From assembly GCA_022494885.1 (NCBI GenBank), contig JAGVSM010000815.1, positions 93,083 through 157,082 on the forward strand: 64,000 nucleotides of DNA, written 5' to 3'. Each line of letters begins with the position of its first letter. Positions within the stretch are counted from its first letter, which is position 1. The translations under genes and the position numbers were made by a program. The notes under the pieces were generated by a model, which did no database searches, was not told the origin of the DNA, and saw nothing but the letters and a program-made list of their open reading frames with translations. The stretch is from Micrasema longulum (Eukaryota > Arthropoda > Insecta > Trichoptera > Brachycentridae). This document shows positions 33,068 through 45,200 of this stretch, piece by piece.

Positions 33068-36000
33068 ATGCCTGATGAAATCTTCAAATACGACGATGAG
33101 AGTAATACAGATAAACTTGCAAGGAAGTCCAGAGATTCACCCTTCATGATTTTAGGTAAGTCCACATCTTTGCTCGTTTAGCTGCCAACGATTGGATAGC
33201 CGAACTCAAGAGATAGTCACAGCGCCGTCTGTAAATTAAACAATAAATAGTTACTATTAAATAAGTACCTTTGTGATTGTAATCGTTCTGTACAATGCGT
33301 AGGAGCTACTGAACAGTGGCGAATGGTGATTTTATTATATATTTGTACCTACAAAGAAGGTACATAATATAATGTAAGTAATATATACTATAAAATGATA
33401 TTTTTCTGTGGTTCTGTGTGATACAACAACTCTCATCCATGAAATCAACTCAAACACCGTAACTTTATGATATATTATATTATATAGATACTTTACTTTA
33501 CTTTACATAACTCATTAAAAAATTAATATAAAATAGCACTATGAATTCAGTCAATATTGGGTATTCAATTGAAATGTCAACTGGCCGAATTGTTCTAGAA
33601 ATTAATAGTGCTAAAAACGGCCGCGTCGAGCGCCATATGTCCTGCAACATGACGCATGAAAGCAATTATGGTCTCATGTCAAAAGTACCATCTCAAAGAA
33701 AAATAGCCCTTAAGAAATAATGTTTGAATTACTGTTTTCCAAATCAAGAATCTTCAAATAATTTGCGTAATCTGCAAGTTTAATCTAGGAGAAAAACCCG
33801 CACGGGGGTTCAGACATTCAAAATATAGTATACTTATTTGTATGAAAAATCGGCTAGTTTCTTGGCTCACCGCAGCCGCTGGGCGCACTTTATTGATATT
33901 AATTGTTATATTCGGATAAAAATACAAACGGTGGAAACGATTTAAAATAAATAGTAATTATTTATTTGTTTTTTTGTAAATAAAGTTACAGTAAAACATT
34001 TTTATGGTTAGTCAAATATAATGGTAAGCTGCGCATAATTGCTTCTATACACGGTTCGCCCCTGTTGCTGAAGAGGTGCTTGTAAAGGTTTTCTTTTGAC
34101 CTAATGAAACGTAGCTGAAACCAAGTGAGGATTATCACTACAGCCCTCATAGAGCACTGCAGATGAAATTAACAAACACCTTGCTAGAATGAACCTTTTC
34201 GAAACTTCTAGATGTAGCGGCGCAGATGAGATTTTATTTATTAATTTTATCATCATCATCATAATTACCTCTCCACACATAATGGTGCATAGGGCACTGC
34301 AATGGTACAGCAACCGCAACGTATCTTGATCATTTTTGTTGCATGAAGTAAAGATGATCAATCTTATGCTTCATGTGCCAGTCTATGAAATATTTTAGTG
34401 CAAAAACATATTTTTGAATAAATATTTCATGTCTACCATGTCGGGAATCGAACCCTAGACCTCTTGCATGGTAGGCAAACGCACTGACCATTGCCTAAAA
34501 TAAAGTTCCGATTGGTTTTATTGACCAAAACTCTGGACGTGTACTTTCGACTCGATGGGTAAAAATAAATAAAATTCCAGTGGAGATAAGTTTGCCTCGT
34601 AGTGTCATGGTCGAAGCATTATGTTTGAAGTCTTAAGCAACTATGCTTGAGGTCCTAGGTTCGATTCCTGGCAGGGTGGATGTGAAATATTGATTTTAAA
34701 GGTAGTTCTACACCCCAATGTATCATAATTTCTGGATGAAGTGCAAGACCTTACCTTTATGTAACGAAAATTATCAAGATTTGCTGCAATTAGAGTACCA
34801 ATTCAGTGCCCTATGCACCTTCGGGTATAGCTACGGAAATGATGATGGTGATGATGGGAATTTAATAATATTTATTACCAACTTCAAGTTTTTATTTAAA
34901 TCTTTAATCTGCCTCTTATTTTTCTTCATATCGTTCATTTGTATGTGATATATTAGAAGTTTTAGACACATGTTAATGCTTTACAATGTCCACTGATCTT
35001 ATTAAATTAGCACATTCAATTTACAATGTATTGTAATAATTGCTCAGAGTAAATAATTTGTTTCCTTATTCGTCTGAAAGAACTTATTGTTAGCTGTCTT
35101 GTGATGAGTATTATTCTATAAATGGCACTCCTTGAAGCGTGTGAATGTTTTAAGTTGGCCAAATATCAATGCATCTACACATATACATATATATATATAT
35201 ATATACTATTGAATGCCAAGGTGTTAACCTTCATATATGTATTAAACCACATACTAAATATCGTCATTAGAATTATTGTTTTTCAAAGAATTTCATTTAA
35301 ATGATATTTCTCAGAAACTAGAAGTTCAAAGTATCAACTTCATCTGATTCAAGCTAATTCTTCTTCTTAGTATTGGAAGCAAACTTAGAAATCTCAACCA
35401 AAAATGGAAAATTAGTTATTGATGCCAAAATAAACTATACATAAAAACCTACCTACCTAAGTAATAGTGTGATTCAAAACCGTCTCTAAATCTTGCAAAA
35501 ACAGATTTCAATTATACTACTTGACACCGCAAACTTAGCATTCTCCATTGAGTTGGTGAAGCATAATTAGAAATCTCACAATTCTTTTTCCAAAGTTTTT
35601 GCAAATATCTCAGTAACTCCCTCAATGGAGATTTCTAAGTTTGCTAGATAGTTACACACACATATAGTAAAAAAGGCTACTGCCCAGCAAATTTGACTTT
35701 TTGAGGTAAAAACCCGGAGTTTTGAAAATTGCCATGATTGTTTGTTGATATCTACTGCATAACATACGTACGCAATATACAAGTAGGCGTTATGGTCGTT
35801 TGGTACCCCCGTTCAGATCATGTGTGATTTTTGGAAGCTTAGTGAGGAAAAGGTTAAAAGGGTGTTTTCAAACTAGAATATTTCATATTCCCTGGACCGG
35901 TACCTGAAGCGTAAGACCGATCACCTTCATGAAACAAAAATGATCAAGATACGCTGCGATTGGTGTACCAATGCAGTGCCCTATGCACCATTAAGTGCGG

Positions 36001-36316
36001 AAAGGGAATGATAATGTTGATATCCGATATATTGTTACAACATTGTAATAAAAAAATAATTCTCTTCTAAAAACTTTATGAAACATTTGTGAATGATCAA
36101 ATAAAATATTTCTTTGTATTTCTAGGAATCGCAGGGTGCATCGCGGCTGTTGGAGCCGGGGCTTTAGGCTACAAACGAAGAGGTGGGATGAGCACCAGCA
36201 TCTACCTCATGCAGTTCAGGGTTATAGCCCAAGGGACCGTAGTAGCCGCACTCATGGCCGGCATCTCCTACCAAATGTACACAGATTACATCAGGCCCAA
36301 ATTTAAAAGCGAATAA
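33068..36316 (+). CDS. HIGD1A: HIG1 domain family protein (HIGD1 type)
   Basis: Small inner mitochondrial membrane protein; family members associate with respiratory-chain complexes III and IV and respond to hypoxia. Two coding exons, 33068-33155 and 36126-36316, joined at GT-AG within a Gly codon, give 92 aa, the usual family length. The order is an acidic N-terminus (PDEIFKYDDESNTDKLARK), the HIG1 hallmark RDSPFMILGIAG (about residues 22-33), a first membrane helix (about 29-46), a basic loop YKRRGGMSTSIYLMQFRV, a second helix (about 61-78, QGTVVAALMAGISYQMY) and a basic tail KFKSE. The MQFRVIAQG block is the conserved Q-R-AQG signature. The coding start follows an acceptor at 33060 with only seven untranslated bases, so a separate 5' UTR exon is expected. 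The 3-kb intron holds SINEs, a nested MITE and a TIR repeat. Confidence 0.94.
34245..34500 (-). mobile_element. tRNA-derived SINE
   Basis: Starts with CATCATCATCATAATTACC, then AATGGTGCATAGGGCACTGC and the tRNA-like CGGGAATCGAACCCTAGACC with GGTAGGCAAACGCACTGACC. In the HIGD1 intron, back to back with another copy on the opposite strand. Confidence 0.82.
34578..34860 (+). mobile_element. tRNA-derived SINE
   Basis: TTTGCCTCGTAGTGTCATGG, then AGGTCCTAGGTTCGATTCC (a perfect B box), then the body and a final GATGATGGTGATGATG run. The head carries extra bases between the A and B boxes. Confidence 0.82.
35378..35645. mobile_element. TIR element, copy A
   Basis: Ends AGCAAACTTAGAAATCTC and its reverse complement GAGATTTCTAAGTTTGCT. 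A second copy in the same orientation is at 56073-56338, matching throughout (for example AAAATTAGTTATT, CATAAAAACCTACC). 268 bases, no frame. In the HIGD1 intron. Confidence 0.82.
35855..36020 (+). mobile_element. tRNA-derived SINE body
   Basis: AAAAGGGTGTTTTCAAACTA, CCTGGACCGGTACCTGAAGC, ACGCTGCGATTGGTGTACCA and GTGCGGAAAGGGAATGATAA match the body. It ends about 105 bases before HIGD1 exon 2. Confidence 0.82.
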
Positions 36317-37335
36317 ATATGCTTATTAATTGATTCACGAAATGACGACACTGTGGACTTAGCTTAGTAAATTATTTTAATATTTGTGGTGGAAAATGTG
36401 ACAAAATAATATTGTTATCTATGCAATTAAAATTGACCAACTCGCATGTCTATTAAAAGACTGTTACCAGTTTTAAAAACATACGGAAGTAGCGTTTAAT
36501 GACGATTTTAAATATGTAATATTTCTTTGGCTTTTGGAGTCGGTATCAAAAATACCCTTTTACACTGAGAATTAAAAATGTTCAAAGTTATAATTATTAG
36601 CTTATAGATTATGTATTTTTCTAAGGTGTATCGCATTATCAATGCTTAATTAAATTGATATATTTCTTGAATATAAATATTTTTTTAATCTACCTTTATT
36701 TATAAATTACTATCTAACAATTTACCTACTGAGGTTAAAATATTAACCGCTAATTTCTGTCTAGTCAAATGCAAAATATTTTTTTCTCTATGTTTATTGA
36801 GACAGTTGTTAATTAGCATTATGTTACCTATTGTATGAAATCATTTTGTTTAAATATTATTTTATATTTTTTAATGTGTTGCATTGTGTGGGAACCATCT
36901 AAAGAAAAAAGAAAATATATATTCTAGTATTAGGCTGGACCTTCCATAGGTTCAGTACCAAAGCAGTAAAAGCAGGCACAAAGATCCAGTCACTTGCTTA
37001 TAAGGGCAAATGTGTATATTTCCATCCCTTCTCAGTAAGTGACGAGGCGTTAGTTCTAGCGCTGTCTAGAATCTAGATGCATTTTTCAATATCATAGACA
37101 ATACACAGAAAAGCAATATAATTAATGGGAAAAGTTATTGGCTGTCCTGAAGTTAGTGATTTGCAGTTGGTAAATTTTAATTGTATAGCAGCAATATGCA
37201 TATTGTATCTGTTCAGGCAAAGGGCGTTTACTCTTTTTTTTTAATTAGACTGATGTAGCGTTATCGTGATTGTATATTATGAAGGAAAATAATAGCTTTA
37301 TCTTCGGGTACCGATCCATTTTCCACCAGGTAAAT

Positions 37336-37750
37336 CGGGGGCTTAGGGTCATAAGGGCGAAACTACAAAAAATGCTGTTTTGTGTTGAGTACTAATCTGA
37401 TATCCAAACAAAATATCCTGTTAGTGACAAAAAGATGAAACTCATCCGATAAGTAGTTACCTAGATAAATTTGTGTGAAACTACAAATGTAGCGTTTTGT
37501 TTAAAGTCAGAAGAATAAAACACCTTTTACATCATTTTGTTAATTACTAATGTAAGCGCAAGTTAGGGTCATATAGACGAAAGCGTAGTTTCATATTTTT
37601 GTATCTAAAACATTTTATGCTCTTTTAACTGTATTTTTTATTTTCTTTATTTGTTGCCCTTAAAAGACAGTATTATTTTTTGAAAACTGTTTTATCATTT
37701 ATCTCAAAACTGTGTTTTTGTAGTTTCGCCCTTATGACCCTTAACCCCCG
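37336..37750. mobile_element. MITE with ~36-bp TIRs and AAAT duplication
   Basis: Left end CGGGGGCTTAGGGTCATAAG continues GGCGAAACTACAAAAA; the right end is the near-perfect reverse complement. AAAT occurs at 37332-37335 and 37751-37754. Internal diverged copies of the terminal words occur near 37565-37600. Confidence 0.82.
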
Positions 37751-39204
37751 AAATGTAATAGGATTTTAATTAAATCAATTTTAATGATACATACTATATT
37801 ACAGTTTCGATGTAATCTTTGCTAATAACTGACACATTTGGGATGCAAATGACTTGTTATTTATCAAAAGTATTTACCTAATTACAGTATTTAATGATAT
37901 GGTCGAATAACTAAAGTTTAACTTATAAATTTTCAGCCTTTTTCTGATTTGTCTTTATTTTCTAACTCCTAACTACGCAGAAATGTTTTTTTTTTGTATG
38001 TCACAATTAACATTCACAAGTTGTTGCAACATCAAGCTTATTATAATTAGCCTGATCCCTGATTGCTAAATGAGTAAGAAAAGATTGTTTAAAAAATTCA
38101 AATGAATTATCATAACGCTTACTGAAGTAGTAATTTTAGATACAGTTTAATATGTAATCGATGTGATTATATTTTTAAACAACACCCTTTGTCAAAAGAA
38201 ATACAATAAAATATTAACTGTATTATATGTACAAATACAGAGTAAGTCCACATTATTTATATTTTAGAATCAAAGATGTGATAACGAGGGAGTGACTAAA
38301 GAAATTACACAAAAAAGTTAGTCGTAAGTAGCAAATACTATTGAGTACCATTTATGTGTATGTCTACAACATATTTATTGCATTGTTGTATAAACTGTAA
38401 ATGATTTAGAGCAAATATATATTTTTATTGTTTGGCTATATTTATTTAATGATTAAATTATAAAATTCTTCCAGAATTAATGTATAGTATGAAGAGACTT
38501 CTTGTAATAAAAAGTTATACTTGTTATGAGATTTGTGTTACTGTAGGGAGTTATTTTTTTATTTATTTATATATTATTTTTTTATTGGGGATATCAACAG
38601 TAATACATGTAACAAAAATATAACAAATAAAATATACAGAGAATAAAACCAATGACAGATATCCACAGGAATACATTAAATACACGTACAATACATACTA
38701 GTGTGTTTGTGTGATTATGTATGTACATATTACAAATTTCTTAAAGCATCACATCACCTATGTTTATTATTGTCTAAAGAACTTGAAACATTTTTTTTGT
38801 GAGACAGGCATTGATTATGAATATTTATTTCTTATTGTAATAAGTAGTTAATTAAATTATTATGATTTGAAAATGCACATTATTTATTCACTAACATTTT
38901 CATATTTGTGTTTTTAACCAAATGTGTTGTGATCTCGATGTCATGTCTACTGTGCAAAATGTTATAATTTTGAAGCTATGTTTAGTTCATTTTGATATTA
39001 TTGAAATTAATTTCTTACAGTACAAAATTATTACACTGAAAGTAAATTAACTACAGCATGAAATTTTGTTTTATTTATTTATTATTTATATATATTATTA
39101 TTATTCTGAAATATTTTTGTTTATGAATAAGAAAAACAATAGTTACATATTCACGTAAACTTTCATATCGAAATTCAGTTTCACATATTAAACTGTGTCG
39201 TATG

Positions 39205-39910
39205 AGCTGACACCCATGGATCATGGATGTAAATTTTGTTCAACAATGTTCGAATATGTCCAAATGCTTGCAGACTGGCTGAATTTTCTCCCTAGGGAGT
39301 CATTCATATCCAAATATGCTGCAACAGAGAGGGAAAACATTTTTGAGAAGGGAGTATGGAAGTCTAGGCATTTATAGGGTATAAACCCCTTAAGAAATGT
39401 GAATGTTCAAACATTGGCAGAATGGTGAATGTTACACAGTGTGTAAAGTGGCCACTTAAACCAGCCAATGACAGGTCATAAGCCCTGTAAATGCCTAGAC
39501 TTCCATATTCCCTTCTCAAAAATGTTTTCCCCGTGCAACATATTTAGATATGAATCCAGCTAGTCTGCAAGCATTTGGACATACTCAAACATGGTTGAAT
39601 TAGCTACCCGGTAAAAGAAGAAGTATAAAAATTGGAAAATTGTTTTCAGGCGTTGCCTAGTAGGGGTGATTTGATTCAACCGGATGAATCTCACCCACAT
39701 GATAAAGGTTTCAGCTCCTTTACTTCACAAAAGTGAACAGATGGAAGAGTTGATTAAATGTGGATGTATAAACATTGGCAGAATATTACAGTGTGTAAAG
39801 TGGCCACTTAAACCAGCCAATGACAGGTCATAAGCCCTGTAAATGCCTAGAATTTCATATTACCTTCTCAAAAATGTTTTCCTTCTTGATTTTTGTCAAC
39901 AGATGGAAGA
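39205..39910. repeat. 370-bp repeat: inverted half plus tandem units
   Basis: 39205-39390 is a minus-strand partial unit; 39396-39910 on plus holds one full unit and the start of a second, with GGCAG words at 39416 and 39777 (period 361). The same TACACAGTGTGTAAAGTGGC and CCAGCCAATGACAGGTCA words appear twice. Confidence 0.85.
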
Positions 39911-40183
39911 TTTTTACTGGGCTTTCATAGACCTTTATTACTTTTTAAATGTTTAAAAAAAGAATCTTTCCCTATTAGGGATGGATCATTTGGAATTTGG
40001 ATTCCATCAGGGAGATCTGGAGGTTTCTCATTTTAATCCATAATTAAAAGATAAAGTATGTTTTTTTTTCTAATTAAATATTACTTAATTAGAAAGAAAA
40101 GAAAAATAGTTGTTTAAATTAATCTGCGAATAAAGTTCTTTGTGAATTTATTTTTAAAAAAAACGAAATATGTAAAAAAAAAA

Positions 40184-40440
40184 TCTGTACCTCAGAGGCA
40201 GACGGATGCAAATCCAAATGTAAAATGTTCAACACAAGCCTAAAGAATCTACTTTCTCCAAGTGATTTCTAATAATTTATAACAGTATTTTGTATATTCA
40301 GTATCTTAACATATCGGTTTATTTATTATAAGACTTAAATTTCTTTAAAATCAATGGACATGATCATAAACTGGATATGAAAATTGAAATGTCATTTCAT
40401 CAAATTCTGGATTCGCATCCGTCTGCCTCTGAGGTACAGA
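40184..40440. mobile_element. MITE with ~26-bp TIRs
   Basis: TCTGTACCTCAGAGGCAGAC at 40184 matches the reverse complement ending at 40440, extending through GGATGC. 257 bases, AT-rich centre, no frame. Confidence 0.82.
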
Positions 40441-41068
40441 AATACATATATGTAAAGGATACTGAAGCACCAAAAGAAAAGATTATCACAGTTTTTAAAA
40501 CTCAAAGAACACTTAAAACAGAAAAAAACATAAAAAAAGGAGGAGCACTTTGACAGGTGTTGTCAATCACTTATCACAGTTATTGTTGCAAAAAAAAAAA
40601 CCTTGAACATTTTGGATTTATAAACAATGTTTTAAGTTTGTCTGTGAGAATTAAAGAAAAAGAAAGATCATTCAATTATTATTTTAATTTAACAAAAACA
40701 AAGATTTTTAGAAAGAACAATTTTATTTGAGGTTCTTTATTTACAGCAATACTATTTTTTTATATATTACACAAATATTTCATCAATACACACAACATAA
40801 ATATAGGAATGTCAAATATAAAACACATTAAAGCTTCACATATGTAAATGTTACAACTTCTTAATATATACTATACAATATGAAAAATTATTTTTAAGTT
40901 TAAAAACTAGGATTAATAAATAATTACGTATACAAGTATGATTTTTAAATTAACATTTTTATTTAGATGTGGAAATTCGAATGTAATACAAACATACTAA
41001 ACAAAGATAAATGCAGTTTTGTCCCAAATATATAGTTATCTTAATAATTTCAGTAAAACGTCGCTTTT

Positions 41069-41302
41069 AAGCTAGGGTTTCCTAGGACAGCGGTGCCCGT
41101 ATTTTAACGGCCGTAGTGAACGATGATGCAGTGGACAGCCGTCGTAGAGGTGACTAGAGTGTGGTTTTCTAGGAAAACGGTGTTATCAACACCATTTAAC
41201 ACCGTTTTCCTAGGAAATCACTTTTACGATGGCTGTCCACTGCATCACCGTTCACTACGGCCGTTAAAATACGGGCACCGCTGTCCTAGGAAACCCTAGC
41301 TT
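41069..41302. mobile_element. foldback element, ~100-bp arms
   Basis: The left arm starts AAGCTAGGGTTTCCTAGGAC and the right arm is its reverse complement with few changes; the centre is a short CAACACCATT spacer. GC-rich against AT-rich surroundings. The left arm has about 13 unmatched bases near 41150-41163. Confidence 0.88.
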
Positions 41303-42134
41303 TACAACCCTCCATTTTACATTTTCCCGCTTTTTACATTGAAATGTTCAGGTCCATTTTTCTTCATATATTTTCATACAAAGATTTCCCACAGTTATGT
41401 TTTTTTTACATTTTTCATCACCCTGTCACATTTTAAAAATTCATTTGATTTGTCAAAAAAGCCAAAATAATATCGGGCGCCTTAGTGTGTGCCCCAAAGT
41501 TCAGAATAAAAGCAGTTAAACAACTAATAAAGGGTAAAGTGTTGTTTTAAACTAAATTCAAAGCAGGTGCAGTGTAATTGACCTTTTGTGTTTTGTCTTC
41601 CTTTGGAGATTAATGAATGAAATTTAATGAAGTCTTTTTATCAATAAATTACGAAGCAGAAAGTTTGAAAATGTAGCAATAGAAAGTTATAAACACAATG
41701 AGAAAAGAAGACAGTTAAAAAAATTATCATAAAACATAAAAGTATGAAACAGTTTTTCCGCGATCTAAATTAGATCTAACGAGGACAATTGAAATTTCAG
41801 CAATTTTAAGTGTTGCTATATAAAAAGATTAAAGAAAAATCATTGTTTGGATTTTACGCAAATAATTATATTTATTTTCATGTTTCATTTGACTATTTAC
41901 CTACATATATAAATCTATATCAAAAATCTTTTAATGAAATCATTGGAGATAAGTAAAAATATTCACTTCAGACATTAATTTTGTTTTTATGCAGCTTTCC
42001 GATTTGTTTCATACATTTTTCATTTCCTCACTGAGTTTTCCTCAGTTTTAAACCTTTTTTTTGTTGCTCCTTTGAAAAACGTAAAAAAGAGGTTTTACTG
42101 TGCAGCTAAAAATACAACAACAGGTGAGGTTCAT

Positions 42135-42200
42135 TACTTGTTACCCTTATACACATCTAATGGTGCAAAGGGCACTGCATCGGTACCCCAAATGCAGTGC
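42135..42200 (-). mobile_element. tRNA-derived SINE 3' fragment
   Basis: CATCTAATGGTGCAAAGGGC and ACTGCATCGGTACCCCAAAT match the reversed end of the SINE body. It lies just past the CEP295 stop, on the same strand as the gene. Confidence 0.65.
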
Positions 42201-42237
42201 AAACTTTCAAACTTTTCAAAGAATACAAAACGAATTG

Positions 42238-42243
42238 TTTATT
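42238..42243 (-). promoter_or_regulatory. possible polyadenylation signal of CEP295
   Basis: AATAAA on the minus strand begins only four bases after the TAA stop codon. If used, the 3' UTR would be very short. A SINE fragment at 42135-42200 lies immediately downstream. Position is the only evidence. Confidence 0.4.
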
Positions 42244-42246
42244 ACA

Positions 42247-45200
42247 TTACTTGTCACTCTTGATTGTCGTATCAAATAACTTGCCAAACTTGAGACTCAT
42301 ATTAGGAACAAATAGACCGTCCTTTTCTTCCCCGGACGCATTTGTTTCCGCTTGGGAAATATTCTTGACAGATGACAAATCACTCTCGATGCCAAACAGT
42401 CCATTGGATGCGTGGTGCGAACTACTCGCTGTACTGGAATGTCGGGATAATGACTTCAGTTGTACGGGAGTTGATGTACGATGATGCGTCTTGTCCCTAC
42501 TACCTTGAAGTCCGCTTAGACTGGCTTCTTCGGAGAATAAGTTTACTTTGAAACTGGGATTCCCATTTTTAAGAGAGTGCCTCCCATTTTTTTCATTCAA
42601 TTCTTCGGGCATACTCTGCCTTGTATGTTTCTTCTCACTGGATTTACGATCCTGATTCTTTTCTGTGTTCGGTGTGATGGCCGATTTAACAGCTTCGATT
42701 CTGCGAAGTAACGCTTCCAACTCATTGTTAAGAGACACTTTTGATACATTAGCCGACGAGTTGTTTTTAAAAATAAAATCTTCCGATAAATTGAGTTCTT
42801 CTAGCAGTGTATTAAGTCCGACACTGCTACCGGTCATGTTAACTAGTTCGGCTAGAATATCTTTGCTTTGTAAATTCTCACTCGATGACCGGTGGTGTTG
42901 TCTTTTGTCCTTGGGTATCGAAGATGAACTGGAAGAGAGAGCCATTGTTTCTTTTGTTTTCTTTAAAGTTGATACTCCCCAACTGATTCCCATACTTTTC
43001 AATGCTTTCTCTAATTCGGACGTTGATTTGTCCGAGATAGAACCGTTGGAAGAAGTGTCGCCTAAGACCTTGATGCCTGATATAGAGTGAAGGTTTTTGT
43101 CGTCAGTTTTACGCCTTCTCGATTTTGGTGGTGAGATATTCAACGGGATCATGTGCGGAGTGGAATTATTAACAGAAGTACTAGAATTTTCGACACTGCA
43201 ATCGCTAGAGCTCTCAGGAGAGGGGGCATTGCGTATCAGATTCCTTTTTATCATTTCTGGAATAATATCCGGCAATGTATCATCAGATGATAACGACAAC
43301 ATTTCTAGGTTGTCGCTATCTTTGATAAGTAAAGTCGTATCACCCAAATTTTCTTCTATATCGATAATGTCTCCGCTGTTGCCTTTTATGTAATCTTGGA
43401 AAGAGAGGAAAGGTGTCAATTTCACTGAACCATCTACGCTTTCTTTTCCTATCACTTTACCCTGTCCAGCATTAGAAGCACTTATATTGTAATTCACTTT
43501 TGGCAAATCAGAATCTTGACGTTGAGAATCTTCTCGTTTTGTAACAGTATTCTTGGATTTCTGTGAGTGATCATAGTAAACACATGGCAGGGAATTTTTA
43601 TCTGATACTGTTTTGAATGATCTTATTGAAACTGGTGACATCTCAACATGTTTGGATACGCCGCTGGCATTACGCGCTGTTATTGGCGTATCACATTCTA
43701 CGATAGTAGACAGTTCATGCGGCGTACACATATCTACATTGAAATTTCTCATAATGGGATTCCTCATTAATGCCGCAGGAGGTTTCTGTCTTCTCTCGGG
43801 TGTTTCGCCGCAAGAATTATCAAAACTTTCCAAGTAAATTTCGTAGTCAGTTTTCTTGCCTTTCTTCAGTCCCAACGGAGGGATGTGGTATTCCCACACT
43901 TCTGATGCTGGGATTTCAATACTACTTACCTTGCTCGGTTCATTGTTGTTTTGAGGTTTCGGTATATCGGCCAGGAGTGGTACGTAACCGATATTTTCAG
44001 CTTCACTCGATGAGTCCTCTGTCTGCTTCTTGGAAGAATTTGGGGCCACTTCCTCACTCGAAGGACTGCTGGATGAAGATAAGGTTGTTTGTTTGTCTTT
44101 TCTAATCTGCTCCAGCATTTGGGACAAGTTACTGATTCTCTGAGAGCATTCTGCACTTAGCTGAACATATTTTTCAGTTTTCTTTTGTTTACCTACACTT
44201 AGTAGCGGTTTTTCATCAGCTGTTCCCAAAGAAGAACTTTTACTATCCGATTCCGTTAATGATTTTCTATCAGCTCCATCAACATTTGTTTCTGTGTCAC
44301 TTTGACAGCTTTTCTTTCCTCCAGATTTGCCGTGTTTCTGTACATTAGGACTCACTGTTGGTGGCATTATAGGTTTAGGTGACTCTTTTCTACTGGATCC
44401 AGCCATTAAATCACATTTGTTAAGATCACTGCAAATTGTGTCTTTACTATTACCAACAACTCTAGGGGAAAGTATTGCGGGTTCATCATTTTTAATTGCT
44501 AATTTCACAACTGGCAATTTTTTAGTAACATGAGTTTTTTTCTTTTTCAATGTCCCAATATTTTTGGAATGCTTGACTATATTTTTTTTAGCTGGTTTAG
44601 CCTCTATTTTCTTTTGTTTTCTCGGTGATTCAACATAGTTAGAAGATTGAGTATCCTTAGCTGTTGTCTGGTTATCAATCGAATTTGATGATTTTGATTC
44701 GGTAACAGGAAGGTGTTTGTATCTATAGTTACGATCAAAATTATTTTCTTTACCAAACTCCTCCAGTAAAGTGTAATTGTCATCTATGAATGTTCTTAAC
44801 TTTTCAATTTTATCGCACAACCTCGAGTTCAATAATGGAGCGTTGTTGGAACTCGTATTGACGACTGAACTACTGGGAGTGGAAACATCACTTACATCTA
44901 TATTCAGTTTGTTGACGCCCGCTTTAGACATTTCCAGAAGACGCCTAATATACATTTTCATCGTGGGATCGAGCTCCGGAACTGTTTTCTTATTTGATCC
45001 CTTGAGAACACTTTGCGAGGATTGTAAAACCTCGGATGACATTCGAAGAGACGAGCTAACTTGGATGCCCTTTTCTGCGGAACTTTTACGAGAAGTTCCA
45101 TTCTGCGAAAGAGAAGAAACTCTATTGATACTAATTTGACTAACGGTGCTCTCAGTTTCGTAATATTTTTCAGACTTAGATGATTCCGAAACATCTCTCC

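Larger units (their letters stand above)
36317..42246. other. intergenic region between HIGD1 and CEP295 (tail-to-tail genes)
   Basis: Both flanking genes end here, so it holds two 3' UTRs. Contains MITEs at 37336 and 40184, 370-bp repeats at 39205-39910, a foldback at 41069, a LINE-like A-rich tail on the minus strand near 38550-38700, and a SINE piece at 42135. Elsewhere the sequence is AT-rich with nothing recognised. Confidence 0.6.

Noticed and set aside
34718..34948. 76-codon frame
   Set aside because: Translated SINE body.
39195..39377. Plus-strand 60-codon frame
   Set aside because: Lies wholly in the 370-bp repeat; similar frames in other copies are not conserved.
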